Below are positions 53,603-63,239 of a stretch of DNA of 64,000 nt, piece by piece. The notes under the pieces are model-generated. The model was not told the DNA's origin. It worked only from the letters and a program-made list of their open reading frames with translations, and did no database searches. The stretch lies in assembly GCF_000520015.2 (NCBI RefSeq), contig NZ_CP007044.2, positions 1,240,001-1,304,000 of the forward strand. The letters run 5' to 3'. The stretch comes from Chania multitudinisentens RB-25 (GTDB taxonomy: Bacteria > Pseudomonadota > Gammaproteobacteria > Enterobacterales > Enterobacteriaceae). The translations under genes and the position numbers were made by a program. Within the stretch, counting starts at the first letter, position 1; every line of letters begins with the position of its first letter.

Positions 53603-53621
53603 GATAATTATAATCATTCGA
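53603..53621 (-). promoter_or_regulatory. Fur box upstream of hutW-hutX-chuY
   Basis: GATAATTATAATCATTCGA matches the Fur consensus GATAATGATAATCATTATC at 15 of 19 positions. It suggests iron repression of the heme-degradation operon separately from hemP-hmuR. Confidence 0.75.
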
Positions 53622-53750
53622 TCAATAGGTAAATGGCGTTATTTTGACGAACATCAATTGATTAAGGTGAAAAGGTATATTGGTAAGGCAAACTTCACTG
53701 ATGAACGGCGTGGAACCGCTTAAAGGCTGGCAGGCCAGCGTAACAACAAG

Positions 53751-53774
53751 AGGGCGCCGCAGATGCGCCCTTTT
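53751..53774. terminator. hairpin between hutW and glpE
   Basis: AGGGCGC (53751-53757), 7-base loop, GCGCCCT (53765-53771), then TTT on the plus strand. It lies just past the glpE stop and may end glpE transcription. Confidence 0.65.
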
Positions 53775-53776
53775 GA

Positions 53777-54103
53777 TTATGCAGAAGTTGCCACATCCTG
53801 CGGGAACTGGCGTGCCCAGGACTCAAAACCGCCATCAATGCTATAGACTACATCAAACCCTTGATGCAAAAGGTATTGTGCGGCACTGCGGCTGCTGTTG
53901 CCGTGGTAACACATCACCATCACCGGGCGATCAAAGTCATTTTGCTGCATAAAAACCGGCAGGGTTGCGTTGGTAAGATGAAAAGCGCCCGGCGTATGCC
54001 CGGCTGCAAAACTTTGCGGATCGCGGATATCGACCAGCGTCGCACTGCCTTCTTTCCAATAGGTGTAGGCCTGCTCAACGTTGATCGCTTCAAACTGTTC
54101 CAT
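53777..54103 (-). CDS. glpE: thiosulfate sulfurtransferase (single-domain rhodanese)
   Basis: A 108-residue single rhodanese domain, the same length as E. coli GlpE. The catalytic cysteine is in VMVMCYHGNSSRSAAQYLL (about residue 65); VDIRDPQSFAAGHTPGAFHL and YSIDGGFESWARQFP are family marks. It transfers sulfur from thiosulfate to cyanide or thioredoxin in vitro. ATG 54103 gives the family start MEQFEAIN; the longer frame from 54274 runs through the autotransporter terminator. In E. coli it heads glpEGR; here it stands alone. Confidence 0.95.
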   Translation of the reverse strand: MEQFEAINVEQAYTYWKEGSATLVDIRDPQSFAAGHTPGAFHLTNATLPVFMQQNDFDRPVMVMCYHGNSSRSAAQYLLHQGFDVVYSIDGGFESWARQFPQDVATSA

Positions 54104-54246
54104 GACTTTATATTGCCTTGTAATGAGGGGATGCATCACAAGTGTAACCAAATTCGTGCGATTTAAGACCAGAGAAAAAATAGGGGCATCCCCACCAACG
54201 GTAGGCTGAGGTTCTACTTTACCGCTGTGATAGGAAGAGTGAAGCT

Positions 54247-54275
54247 TGTGGCGCCGGCCAAGAGACGGCGCCACA
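54247..54275 (-). terminator. hairpin after the autotransporter-barrel gene
   Basis: TGTGGCGCCG (54247-54256), 9-base loop, CGGCGCCACA (54266-54275). Perfect 10-bp GC-rich stem 7 bp past the stop; no U-run. Confidence 0.75.
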
Positions 54276-54282
54276 CATGAGA

Positions 54283-55278
54283 TTACCAGCGATAGCTCAG
54301 GCCCAATGAAGCACCGTAATCCTGATAACTATTGGTTCCCATCGTTGCCCCACCTTCCATCCAAAGCTGGAATTTACTGCTGGTGGGCGTTTGGATCCCC
54401 AATTTTGCTTCAAACAGATTATTCAGCGAATCGGCTTCTACTCGCGCTTGATTAAACTGGAGTGTGTTGTTGCCGCTGTTGTGCCACCAGTTGGTCGCCA
54501 GGTAGGCGGTGATATTGTCATCCTGGTTGCTATACCAACGAATACCGACCCGTGAGGTGAAATCAGGCGCATCGCTGTCTGTGGCATCACGATAATCATC
54601 CGTGCGGAAATGATTATAGATAAGCTGAACCTGGGGCTCGATAATCAATTCCCAGTCAGGGACCGGCAGAAAAGCATAGCCCGACTCCAAGGAAAGGCTG
54701 ACGTTCTGGCTATTGTAATCTTCCCGATCAACGCGGTTGTTAAACCAGGAATACTGTACCCATGAATCGACATAGGTACCGGCATGATTTTGGCTATCCT
54801 GATACCAGGTGCTGTACATCCCGACAGAGTATCCGTTGACGCGGCCGTCAGACGAGAGATTCATGTTATTGACGGTTGATTGGATATCGGCACGGCCATA
54901 CCCACTCATAAGACCCAGCGTCCACTCTTCCCCGCCATTCTGCAATGAGTAAATATCCCCACCTAATTGCAACACCTGACGATCCATCTCTATCGGCAAG
55001 TTGTCATCGGCGGCGCTCAGATTTTTGGTGCGGTAGCCAGAAGCACGCAGCCAGAATTGATCGCTGCCTGGGGAGACTTTGCGCTGGTGCATGGTGTGCA
55101 GAAATAATGAACGCGCGGCTATCTGATTACCCAGATAGGCTCCCACATCTGCACGATGGCTATAATCGGTTGCCAGCGCTGAATCTGCCAAGGCAGAAGG
55201 TGAGGATTCGTAGGCGAACGCCGGGGAAATGGCCCAATACAGGCTGGCCGTAATTAGAACTGTCCTTGTAACGGTCAT
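54283..55278 (-). CDS. outer-membrane autotransporter beta-barrel protein without passenger
   Basis: A 331-residue protein: signal peptide MTVTRTVLITASLYWAISPAFA, then about 50 residues and an autotransporter beta-domain to the end. Barrel features are FWLRASGYRTK, the alternating strands around WTLGLMSGYGRADIQ, NGYSVGMYSTWY, DSWVQYSWFNN, and FEAKLGIQTPTSSKFQLWMEGGA, with a final strand YGASLGLSYRW ending in an aromatic residue. Ordinary autotransporters carry a passenger of several hundred residues before the barrel; here almost none remains. It may be a remnant of a larger gene or a stand-alone barrel. ATG 55278 has ggag upstream. Confidence 0.75.
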   Translation of the reverse strand: MTVTRTVLITASLYWAISPAFAYESSPSALADSALATDYSHRADVGAYLGNQIAARSLFLHTMHQRKVSPGSDQFWLRASGYRTKNLSAADDNLPIEMDRQVLQLGGDIYSLQNGGEEWTLGLMSGYGRADIQSTVNNMNLSSDGRVNGYSVGMYSTWYQDSQNHAGTYVDSWVQYSWFNNRVDREDYNSQNVSLSLESGYAFLPVPDWELIIEPQVQLIYNHFRTDDYRDATDSDAPDFTSRVGIRWYSNQDDNITAYLATNWWHNSGNNTLQFNQARVEADSLNNLFEAKLGIQTPTSSKFQLWMEGGATMGTNSYQDYGASLGLSYRW

Positions 55279-55423
55279 TACTCCAACTCCTTTGATGCAA
55301 CATTTTGGCAATATGATTGAGAAGAAAGAATGATGTCATTGGGTGTCCTAAAAAACAAGAACATACCGTAAAGGAACGGGAGTTTCTTACGTGATTTCAA
55401 CCCTTCTCGCAAATTTGAATCAG

Positions 55424-58138
55424 CTAGGCGCCATACCCCATCATTTGCAGCAACTGCTGTGCTTGCTGCACGGCCTCCTGCCGGTGGGCAACCCCCAGTT
55501 TCTGATACAGATTACGGATATGGGTTTTGATGGTGGTGGCCGCCACGTCCAGCTCACTGGCGATCTGATCGTTGCTGTAACCGGAGTAAATCAGGCCGAG
55601 CACCTGCCATTCCCGCTGCGTCAACGGGCTGGTGCGGATCAGCTCCGGCACCTGTGGATGCGTCAGTATTTTATCAACAAAGTTTTCGTCAAAATGGGCA
55701 AATTTGTGGCGATGGTGCTGGTTGAGGTCACGCAGGATGCGTTGCGCCCGGTGCTGTTCCAGTTCTGGCAGCGTATTGAGTTGGATCAACTGGCGCAGTT
55801 GCTGTGCCATGGTTTCCCCTTCAATGACAAAATGGCTGATAAACCCGGTGCGATTTGCCAGCGCCAGGGCTTCTATCAGCACCCGCAGGGCATCGCTTTT
55901 GCGATCCATCTGCCAGTAAAGCTGATTGCTGAGTAACAGGTTGCGGTTGAGATCGCTCACCAACCGCAGGCGGCGGGCGTCTTCGTTTAATTCATCCAGC
56001 ACTACTTCGGCTTCTGCATACTGACCCAGCATAATCTGTACGCGGGCGATATTGCGCCACTGGCCCTGCATAAAATGATTGTTCGCCATACCCGGTTTTT
56101 CAGCATGGCGCAGCCAGTTAGCGGCGGCGGCGTTATCCCCGATCATCTGCCAGTATACTACCCGGGGTTTATCGGCATTGGTCAGCCAGTCGCAGTGATA
56201 TTGCGAACCATGCAGCAGGGCTTCGCAACGTTGCAGGTGAACATTGGCATTATCCAGATCGCCCCGTGCCAGTGAACACTTTGCCAACATGGCAAGGCAT
56301 TGCAACTGCTGTTGTGGCTGATAGTTAGCCAGAACCTTTAGCCCTTCACGCGCCGCGTTTTCGGCTTCATCCAGCCTTGACCAGGACCAGAGCACCTGTG
56401 AACGGATACGCAACAGAAACTCATGCATCGGCAGCTGTTCCAGATGTTGCTCGCGCACCAGTTCGAAGGCTTTATCCTGCGTTTCATAAGCGGCCTGCAA
56501 GAAACCTTGGGCGATCAGAATTTCACTTTGCTGCAATAGCGCCCACAGGGCGTAATGATAGGCCTGATGGCGGCGTGCCATCTGTTCAGTTTGCTGCATC
56601 ATGGGGAGCGCACGGGCCAATTCCCCTTTGCAGTGATGCACTTCACCGATGACCGAGGTGGCAACGATACGGCTGTAATAGCTGGAAAGCGGCAGGAATT
56701 TCAGCGCTTCGGTGGCTAACCGTTCGGCCTCTTCCGGTTTACCGGCGTTGATCGCTACCTGTGCCCGCAACGCGTCGAATTCGGCATGCAAGGTCCGATC
56801 GACCACGATTTGCTGCTCACGCATAGCGTGTTCGGCCCGTTCTAACTGGGTGTTAACTTCGCCATAGCGGTGCTGGCTTTGGGCCAGCCAAGCCTGAAGC
56901 AACGCCAGTTTCGGGTTTTGGATCAGCCGTTCGTAGGGGAGTGCATTCAGGCACTCTTCCAGCAGGGCCAACTCACTGTGGTGAAACAATGACCAGGCGT
57001 GTTGCAGCAGGATATCGCGCAACATGCTGACGTCATTGGCGGCCAGTGCGTGGTGAATGGCTTCTGTCGGGTAACCGAGCGCCAACCAACCTTCGGCGGC
57101 GGCATGGTGCAGGTTTGGCAGCTCCAGCGCCAGTTCCCATTGGCAGCGCTGGCGCAGGAATGAGGCGAATAATGGATGGAAGCAGAACCACTCGCTGGTA
57201 TCATCCATGCGATGAATAAATAGCCCCTGACGTTCAAGTTCCTCAAGACGCTGCTGGCCGTTATCTTCCCCGGTCAGGCGCACGATCAGGGCATCATTCA
57301 TTGAACGTAGCACCGAGCAGCGTAATAAAAATGTCCGCGCATCGGCATCAACGCGATTCAGCACTTCATCCACCAGGTAATCAGAGAGGTGGCTGGCGTT
57401 CAGCCCAGCCAAACGTTTAGCGGATTGCTGAGCGGAAGAGGTGGACTGGCGGGCAGAAAGCGCGATCAGCTGCAACGCGGTGGCCCAGCCTTCGACTTCG
57501 TCACACAGGCGGCTGCTGTCATGTTGTTCGAGTGGGGATGTTAAGCGGCAATCAAAAAACTGTTTGGCTTCCTGATGGGTAAATGCCAACTGCTGTGTGC
57601 CCAGCTCCAACAACTGATCGCGCACCCGCAGGTTGGCGATGCCGAGAGCAGGCAGCGTGCGGGACAGCAGGAGTAGCGTCAGGTTTTCTGGCTGATGGCG
57701 CAGGAAAAAGCGCATGGCTTCGTGAATGACATCGTTGGTGATCAGATGATAGTCATCAATCACCAGGTACAGAGGGTGGTGCCAGTCAGAAAGCTCAATA
57801 AACAATTGGGCAAACAGCGCCGACAGATTGGCGTACTGGTGTTTTTGGCTTAACGCCTCGCTTTTCACGCAGTGACCGCTGGTGGCCTGTTGCAGAGCTG
57901 CGATCAGATAGCTGGCGAAGCGTTCCGGCTGGTTGTCACTTTCATCCAGTGAATACCATCCCAAATCAGACTTGCCAGCCGCCCATTGGGCGACCAGCGT
58001 CGTCTTTCCATATCCTGCCGGGCAATTGACCAATGTCAGGCGATAGTTTGCTGCGCTAGCGAGCTTCACCAACAGACGGTCGCGTACCACGGTATTTTGC
58101 AGCCGTACCGGACGGCTCAGTTTTGATGGGATCAGCAT
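55424..58138 (-). CDS. malT: ATP-dependent activator of the maltose regulon
   Basis: A 904-residue STAND/LAL-type activator. Walker A is NCPAGYGKTTLVAQWA (about residues 38-53) and Walker B PLYLVIDDYHLI. A long TPR-like region follows, then a C-terminal LuxR helix-turn-helix (LTQREWQVLGLIYSGYSNDQ, then IASELDVAATTIKTHIRNLY). MalT binds maltotriose and ATP and activates mal promoters. It is divergent from malP-malQ, whose upstream region holds MalT-box-like sequences. Length is close to E. coli MalT (901). Confidence 0.97.
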   Translation of the reverse strand: MLIPSKLSRPVRLQNTVVRDRLLVKLASAANYRLTLVNCPAGYGKTTLVAQWAAGKSDLGWYSLDESDNQPERFASYLIAALQQATSGHCVKSEALSQKHQYANLSALFAQLFIELSDWHHPLYLVIDDYHLITNDVIHEAMRFFLRHQPENLTLLLLSRTLPALGIANLRVRDQLLELGTQQLAFTHQEAKQFFDCRLTSPLEQHDSSRLCDEVEGWATALQLIALSARQSTSSAQQSAKRLAGLNASHLSDYLVDEVLNRVDADARTFLLRCSVLRSMNDALIVRLTGEDNGQQRLEELERQGLFIHRMDDTSEWFCFHPLFASFLRQRCQWELALELPNLHHAAAEGWLALGYPTEAIHHALAANDVSMLRDILLQHAWSLFHHSELALLEECLNALPYERLIQNPKLALLQAWLAQSQHRYGEVNTQLERAEHAMREQQIVVDRTLHAEFDALRAQVAINAGKPEEAERLATEALKFLPLSSYYSRIVATSVIGEVHHCKGELARALPMMQQTEQMARRHQAYHYALWALLQQSEILIAQGFLQAAYETQDKAFELVREQHLEQLPMHEFLLRIRSQVLWSWSRLDEAENAAREGLKVLANYQPQQQLQCLAMLAKCSLARGDLDNANVHLQRCEALLHGSQYHCDWLTNADKPRVVYWQMIGDNAAAANWLRHAEKPGMANNHFMQGQWRNIARVQIMLGQYAEAEVVLDELNEDARRLRLVSDLNRNLLLSNQLYWQMDRKSDALRVLIEALALANRTGFISHFVIEGETMAQQLRQLIQLNTLPELEQHRAQRILRDLNQHHRHKFAHFDENFVDKILTHPQVPELIRTSPLTQREWQVLGLIYSGYSNDQIASELDVAATTIKTHIRNLYQKLGVAHRQEAVQQAQQLLQMMGYGA

Positions 58139-58666
58139 AATATTCCAGATGTAAAGAGCGGCTCCCGATGCCGAAAGATTTCATCTCATCGAAGTCCCTT
58201 TTCAGGTGTGGAAGAAGGCTAATTATTTTGTAGCTCGTAATTAATCCCTCTCCTTAACTTCGGACATCGCCATAGGTATTGCAACAAGCTTAAGCTTTGG
58301 CTTGGAGTTAAATTGCTGTCGATCACACTTTTGAGGTTTGCTCCGCACCATTGCCAAACGGTCTTTTATTACCGCGTTTAATAACACTGATTAACTGTAG
58401 CCTGTGCACCAGTTTAAGGAGTACAAAACTTCATCGGCTACGATAACTATGTTAACGTTACGGCGCGGCATCCGCGGCGCTCAGCGGTAGTTATCATGAG
58501 TGATGTTGCTCCACGCCAGGGTGTCAAAAAGTGTCTGAGTTCACAATTCCGGCTACGCCCCAATCCTCCTCCCCTGCTAATCCCCAGGCGGGATGATGCC
58601 GTTGTTCGTTCTCCCCGGCACGATAATGAAAAAATTGACCCATTTACCGGATAGAGAATTTTTCTT
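58139..58666. promoter_or_regulatory. malT - malP divergent control region
   Basis: 528 bp with no gene. MalT boxes lie near malP (58565-58598). No clear perfect CRP site was found by eye upstream of malT. Confidence 0.6.
58565..58598 (+). promoter_or_regulatory. MalT boxes of the malPQ promoter
   Basis: CCTCCTCCCC (58565-58574) is the reverse complement of GGGGAGGAGG, a perfect fit to the MalT box GGGGA(T/G)GAGG. CGGGATGATG (58589-58598) is a second, weaker site in direct orientation. Both lie 70-100 bp before the malP start. Confidence 0.65.
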
Positions 58667-61072
58667 ATGCCACAGCCCATGCTTAAAAAAGATGCATTTC
58701 TGGCTGCGCTGACTCGTCAGTGGCAGCGTTTTGGCCTTAGCTCCGCACAACAGATGACTCAGCATCAATGGTGGGAAGCAGTCAGCGCGGCGCTTGCCGA
58801 ACAACTGGCAGCACAGCCTGCTCCTGCTAAAAGCCGCAAATCATTGCGCCATGTAAATTACATCTCAATGGAATTCCTGCTCGGCCGCCTAACGGCCAAT
58901 AACCTGATCAACCTCGGCTGGTACGAAACGGTTGACGCGGTGCTGGCTGAGCAGAACGTCAAACTGGCGGATTTGCTGGAGCAGGAAACCGATCCGGCAT
59001 TGGGTAACGGGGGATTGGGGCGCCTGGCGGCCTGTTTTCTTGACTCAATGGCAACGGTGGAACAACCGGCAACGGGTTATGGCCTGAATTACCAATATGG
59101 GCTGTTTCGCCAGTCATTCAAAGCAGGCCATCAACAGGAAGCTCCAGATAACTGGCAGCGCGAAAGTTATCCATGGTTCCGCCACAATGCCGCACTGGCA
59201 GTAGAGGTCGGTATCGGTGGCAAGTTGCAAAAACAGGCCGATGGCCGTGAACTATGGATCCCGGCGTTTACCCTGCGGGGGGAAGCCTGGGATCTACCAG
59301 TTCTGGGGTTCCGTAATGGGGTCACCCAACCGTTGCGCCTGTGGCAGGCTACGCATCAGCATCCGTTTGATCTGAATGATTTCAATGAGGGAAAATTCCT
59401 GCAAGCAGAGAAGCAGGGGGTTGAAGCGGCCAAGCTGACCAAAGTGCTCTATCCGAATGATAACCATCAGGCGGGCAAACGCCTGCGTCTGATGCAGCAG
59501 TATTTCCAGTGCGCCTGTTCGGTGGCGGACATTCTGCGCAAACATCACCAGGCAGGCCGCAAAATTGCAGACCTGCCTAAGTACGAGGTGATTCAGCTCA
59601 ACGACACGCATCCCACCATCGCCATTCCAGAAATGTTGCGCCTCCTGCTGGATGAGCATCAGCTGGATTGGGATGCCGCCTGGGCGATCACCAGCAAGAC
59701 CTTTGCCTATACCAACCATACGCTGATGCCGGAAGCGCTGGAGTGCTGGGATGAGAAACTGGTGCGCAGCCTGTTGCCACGCCATTTCTCCATCATCAAG
59801 CAGATTAACGCCCGCTTTAAGCAACTGGTGGATCAGCACTGGCCTGGCGATGAAGCGGTTTGGGCCAAATTGGCGGTGCACCACAGTGGGCAGGTGCGTA
59901 TGGCAAACCTGTGTGTAGTCAGCGGTTTTGCGGTCAATGGCGTGGCACAACTGCATTCGGATCTGGTGGTGAAGGATCTGTTCCCGGAATATCATCAACT
60001 GTGGCCGAATAAATTCCACAATGTGACCAATGGTGTGACGCCGCGGCGCTGGCTGAAACAGTGTAATCCGGCACTGTCCAGCCTGATTGATACAACGTTG
60101 AAGGTAGAGTGGGCCAACGATCTGGATGCGCTGAAAGGCCTGGAAAAATATGCCGATGATGCCGGGTTCCGCCAGCAGTATCAGCAAATCAAGCGTGATA
60201 ACAAGGTGGCTTTGGCCCATTACGTGCATAGCGTGATGGGGCTGACGCTCAACCCGGATGCGATCTTTGACGTGCAGATTAAACGCTTGCATGAATACAA
60301 ACGTCAGCATCTGAATTTACTGCATATTCTGTCGCTGTATCGCCAACTGCGCGATAACCCGAAGCTGGACATTGTGCCGCGGGTATTCCTGTTTGGTGCC
60401 AAAGCTGCTCCGGGTTACTACCTGGCGAAGAACATCATTTATGCGATCAATCAGGTGGCGGAGAAGATCAACAACGATCCGTTAGTGAAGGATCGTCTGA
60501 AAGTGGTGTTCATTCCTGATTACCGCGTTTCCGTGGCTGAATTGATGATCCCGGCGGCGGATATCTCGGAACAGATTTCCACTGCCGGTAAAGAGGCTTC
60601 TGGCACTGGCAACATGAAACTGGCCTTGAATGGTGCGTTGACCGTCGGAACGCTGGACGGTGCCAACGTCGAGATTGCCGAGCAAGTAGGCGAAGAGAAC
60701 ATCTTCATCTTTGGCAATACCGTGGAACAGGTGAAGGCGTTGTTGGCGCAAGGTTATGATCCGCTGAGTTATCGTAAGAAAGATAAACATCTAAAAACCA
60801 TTCTGGATGAGCTGGCCAGCGGGGCTTTCAGCGGCGGTGACAAGCATGCTTTTGACATGATGTTGCATAGCTTGCTGGAAGGCGGTGATCCGTACCTGGT
60901 GCTGGCAGACTTTGCTGCCTACTGCAAAGCGCAAAGGCAGGTAGACAGCCTATATCGTGATCGCGACGAGTGGACGCGTCGCACTATCCTTAACACCGCG
61001 CGCGTGGGCATGTTCAGCTCGGATCGCTCGATCCGTGACTACCAGCAGCGCATCTGGCAAGCCAAGCGTTAA
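58667..61072 (+). CDS. malP: maltodextrin phosphorylase
   Basis: An 801-residue GT35 phosphorylase that cleaves maltodextrins to glucose-1-phosphate. The PLP lysine lies in EASGTGNMKLALNGALTVGT (about residue 646). NGGLGRLAACFLDSMATV, LNDTHPTIAIPEMLRLL and FDVQIKRLHEYKRQHLN are conserved. The GTGNMK variant and shorter N-terminus mark MalP rather than GlgP. The operon continues to malQ 9 bp later. It is under MalT control by position. Confidence 0.96.
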   Translation: MPQPMLKKDAFLAALTRQWQRFGLSSAQQMTQHQWWEAVSAALAEQLAAQPAPAKSRKSLRHVNYISMEFLLGRLTANNLINLGWYETVDAVLAEQNVKLADLLEQETDPALGNGGLGRLAACFLDSMATVEQPATGYGLNYQYGLFRQSFKAGHQQEAPDNWQRESYPWFRHNAALAVEVGIGGKLQKQADGRELWIPAFTLRGEAWDLPVLGFRNGVTQPLRLWQATHQHPFDLNDFNEGKFLQAEKQGVEAAKLTKVLYPNDNHQAGKRLRLMQQYFQCACSVADILRKHHQAGRKIADLPKYEVIQLNDTHPTIAIPEMLRLLLDEHQLDWDAAWAITSKTFAYTNHTLMPEALECWDEKLVRSLLPRHFSIIKQINARFKQLVDQHWPGDEAVWAKLAVHHSGQVRMANLCVVSGFAVNGVAQLHSDLVVKDLFPEYHQLWPNKFHNVTNGVTPRRWLKQCNPALSSLIDTTLKVEWANDLDALKGLEKYADDAGFRQQYQQIKRDNKVALAHYVHSVMGLTLNPDAIFDVQIKRLHEYKRQHLNLLHILSLYRQLRDNPKLDIVPRVFLFGAKAAPGYYLAKNIIYAINQVAEKINNDPLVKDRLKVVFIPDYRVSVAELMIPAADISEQISTAGKEASGTGNMKLALNGALTVGTLDGANVEIAEQVGEENIFIFGNTVEQVKALLAQGYDPLSYRKKDKHLKTILDELASGAFSGGDKHAFDMMLHSLLEGGDPYLVLADFAAYCKAQRQVDSLYRDRDEWTRRTILNTARVGMFSSDRSIRDYQQRIWQAKR

Positions 61073-61081
61073 GGAGTATGA

Positions 61082-63163
61082 ATGAGTAAAGGTATCGATC
61101 AGGCGGCCGCCTTGGCAGGGATTGCCGCCGATTACATCAATGCCCATGGTAAACAACAGGCGATTTCGCCGGAAACCAAGCGCCAATTACTGAAGGCGAT
61201 GAGCCATACATCGCTCGGTACAGAAGCGCTGCCATTGCCAGTGGTAAAAGTGTTTTATTACGGCAGCCCAGTGGCATTGCCTTTAGGGGGCAGCGGTGAG
61301 TATCACTGGGCGCTGCAGCGTGAGGATGGTAGCCAGCAACAGGGGCGAGCCAGTGCGCGCAAAACGTTGACTCTGCCTGGCAAACTGCCGCTGGGCTATC
61401 ATCAACTCATCTTGACGCAGGGCGAACAGCAATGGCAGTGCCGGCTGATTGTGGCCCCGAAACGTTGCTATGAACCCGATGCCCTGCTGACCGGAAAAAA
61501 GCTGTGGGGTGCTTGTGTGCAGCTCTACACGCTGCGTTCTGAGCATAACTGGGGCATTGGTGATTTTGGCGATCTGCGGGTGATGATCGGCGGAGTAGGG
61601 CAGCGTGGTGGGGCTTTTGTCGGGCTGAACCCAATTCATGCGTTGTACCCGGCCAACCCGGAAAGCGCCAGCCCGTATAGCCCTTCTTCACGACGCTGGT
61701 TGAACGTGGTGTATATCGATGTTAATGCGGTGGAAGATTTCCAGCGCAGCACGGCGGCACAGAAATGGTGGCATAAAGCGGCGACGCAGAAGCTGCTGGT
61801 GAAGGCACGCAACAGCCATTATGTGGATTACAGTACGGTAACGCAGTTGAAGCTAACGGCGCTGAAACTGGCTTTCCCGCAGTTTCAGGCTCGCAAGGCT
61901 GGTGATGTGTTGCAGCTGGCCTTTGAGCGTTTCGTCAGCGAAGGGGGCAGCAGTCTGTATCAACAAGCGGCATTTGACGCGCTGCATGCGCATCTTGCTG
62001 CCAACGATCACAGCATGTGGGGGTGGCCGGTTTGGCCGGAAGAGTATCGGCAGGGTAACGGGGCGGCGGTGGAGGCGTTCTGCAAACAGTATGCGGATGA
62101 AGTGACCTTCTACCTGTGGTTGCAATGGTTGGCGGCCAGCCAGTTTGCCGAGTGTTTTGCTCAAAGCCAGGAACAACAGATGCCGATTGGCCTTTACCGC
62201 GATCTGGCAGTGGGTGTGGCGGAAGGCGGAGCGGAAACCTGGTGCGAGCGGGAGTTGTATTGTTTGGGTGCATCGGTGGGGGCTCCACCAGATATCCTCG
62301 GCCCGTTGGGGCAAAACTGGGGGCTACCGCCGATGGACCCGCATGTGATGGTAGCGCGGGGATATCAGCCGTTTATTGATTTGCTGCGTGCCAACATGAC
62401 TAGCTGCGGGGCTTTGCGTATCGATCACGTCATGGCCTTGCTGCGCTTGTGGTGGATACCTTACGGTGAAACTGCCGATTGCGGGGCGTATGTTAAATAT
62501 CCGGTTGAGGATTTGCTGGCGTTACTGGCGTTAGAAAGCCAACGCCACCGCTGTATGGTGATTGGCGAAGATCTCGGCACTGTACCGGTGGAGATCGTCG
62601 GCAAACTGCGTGATAGCGGGGTTTACTCCTACAAGGTGCTGTATTTTGAACGTGATAATGAGAGCCAGTTTCGTGCGCCGCAGTCTTACCCGGTGCAGGC
62701 GATGGCAACGATTACCACGCACGATCTGCCCACGCTGCGCGGCTACTGGCAAAGCGGTGATTTAACGCTGGGCAAAACGTTGGGGTTATACCCGGATGCC
62801 GAGGTGCTCAAAACGCTGTTTGCTGACCGTGAACGTGCCAAACAGGGTTTGTTGGACGGGTTACACCGTTATGGCTGCGTGCCGCAGAAGGTGGGTAAGA
62901 AGGCATCATTACTGGCGATGAGCCCTTTGTTAAACCGGGGATTACAGCGTTATGTTGCCGACAGTGCCAGTGCGTTGCTGGGGTTGCAGCCAGAAGATTG
63001 GTTGGATATGGCCGATCCGGTGAATATCCCAGGAACCAGCGATGCCTATCCCAACTGGCGGCGCAAACTGAGCCATACGCTGGAAGAGATGTTTACCGAT
63101 CAACAGGTAAATCGTTTATTGAAGGATCTGGACAAGCGGCGCAGGAAGGTTTCGGTCGAATGA
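61082..63163 (+). CDS. malQ: 4-alpha-glucanotransferase (amylomaltase)
   Basis: A 693-residue GH77 enzyme that disproportionates maltodextrins, providing substrate for MalP. Conserved are LRSEHNWGIGDFGDL, FVGLNPIHALYPANPESASP (with YSPSSRRWLN following), the nucleophile Asp in ALRIDHVMALLRLWWIP, the acid/base Glu in MVIGEDLGTVP and TITTHDLPTLRGYW. aaggag lies 5 bases before the ATG. Length matches E. coli MalQ (694). Ends at a hairpin shared with the convergent DUF1120 gene. Confidence 0.97.
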   Translation: MSKGIDQAAALAGIAADYINAHGKQQAISPETKRQLLKAMSHTSLGTEALPLPVVKVFYYGSPVALPLGGSGEYHWALQREDGSQQQGRASARKTLTLPGKLPLGYHQLILTQGEQQWQCRLIVAPKRCYEPDALLTGKKLWGACVQLYTLRSEHNWGIGDFGDLRVMIGGVGQRGGAFVGLNPIHALYPANPESASPYSPSSRRWLNVVYIDVNAVEDFQRSTAAQKWWHKAATQKLLVKARNSHYVDYSTVTQLKLTALKLAFPQFQARKAGDVLQLAFERFVSEGGSSLYQQAAFDALHAHLAANDHSMWGWPVWPEEYRQGNGAAVEAFCKQYADEVTFYLWLQWLAASQFAECFAQSQEQQMPIGLYRDLAVGVAEGGAETWCERELYCLGASVGAPPDILGPLGQNWGLPPMDPHVMVARGYQPFIDLLRANMTSCGALRIDHVMALLRLWWIPYGETADCGAYVKYPVEDLLALLALESQRHRCMVIGEDLGTVPVEIVGKLRDSGVYSYKVLYFERDNESQFRAPQSYPVQAMATITTHDLPTLRGYWQSGDLTLGKTLGLYPDAEVLKTLFADRERAKQGLLDGLHRYGCVPQKVGKKASLLAMSPLLNRGLQRYVADSASALLGLQPEDWLDMADPVNIPGTSDAYPNWRRKLSHTLEEMFTDQQVNRLLKDLDKRRRKVSVE

Positions 63164-63165
63164 AT

Positions 63166-63199
63166 TAGAGGGTCATCACTCAGGTGATGCCCTCTATTT
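63166..63199. terminator. convergent terminator after malQ
   Basis: TAGAGGG (63166-63172) with CATCAC, and GTGATG with CCCTCTA (63190-63196), then TTTA. Stem with one bulge in the gap between malQ and the DUF1120 gene. Confidence 0.8.
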
Positions 63200-63239
63200 A
63201 ATAGATTCTCAATTATACAGAAATATCTACCGGCTTAAT

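Noticed and set aside
59294..60310. 338-codon open frame antisense to malP
   Set aside because: It lies fully inside malP on the other strand, with no ribosome-binding site or recognisable domain; long antisense frames are common in GC-rich genes.
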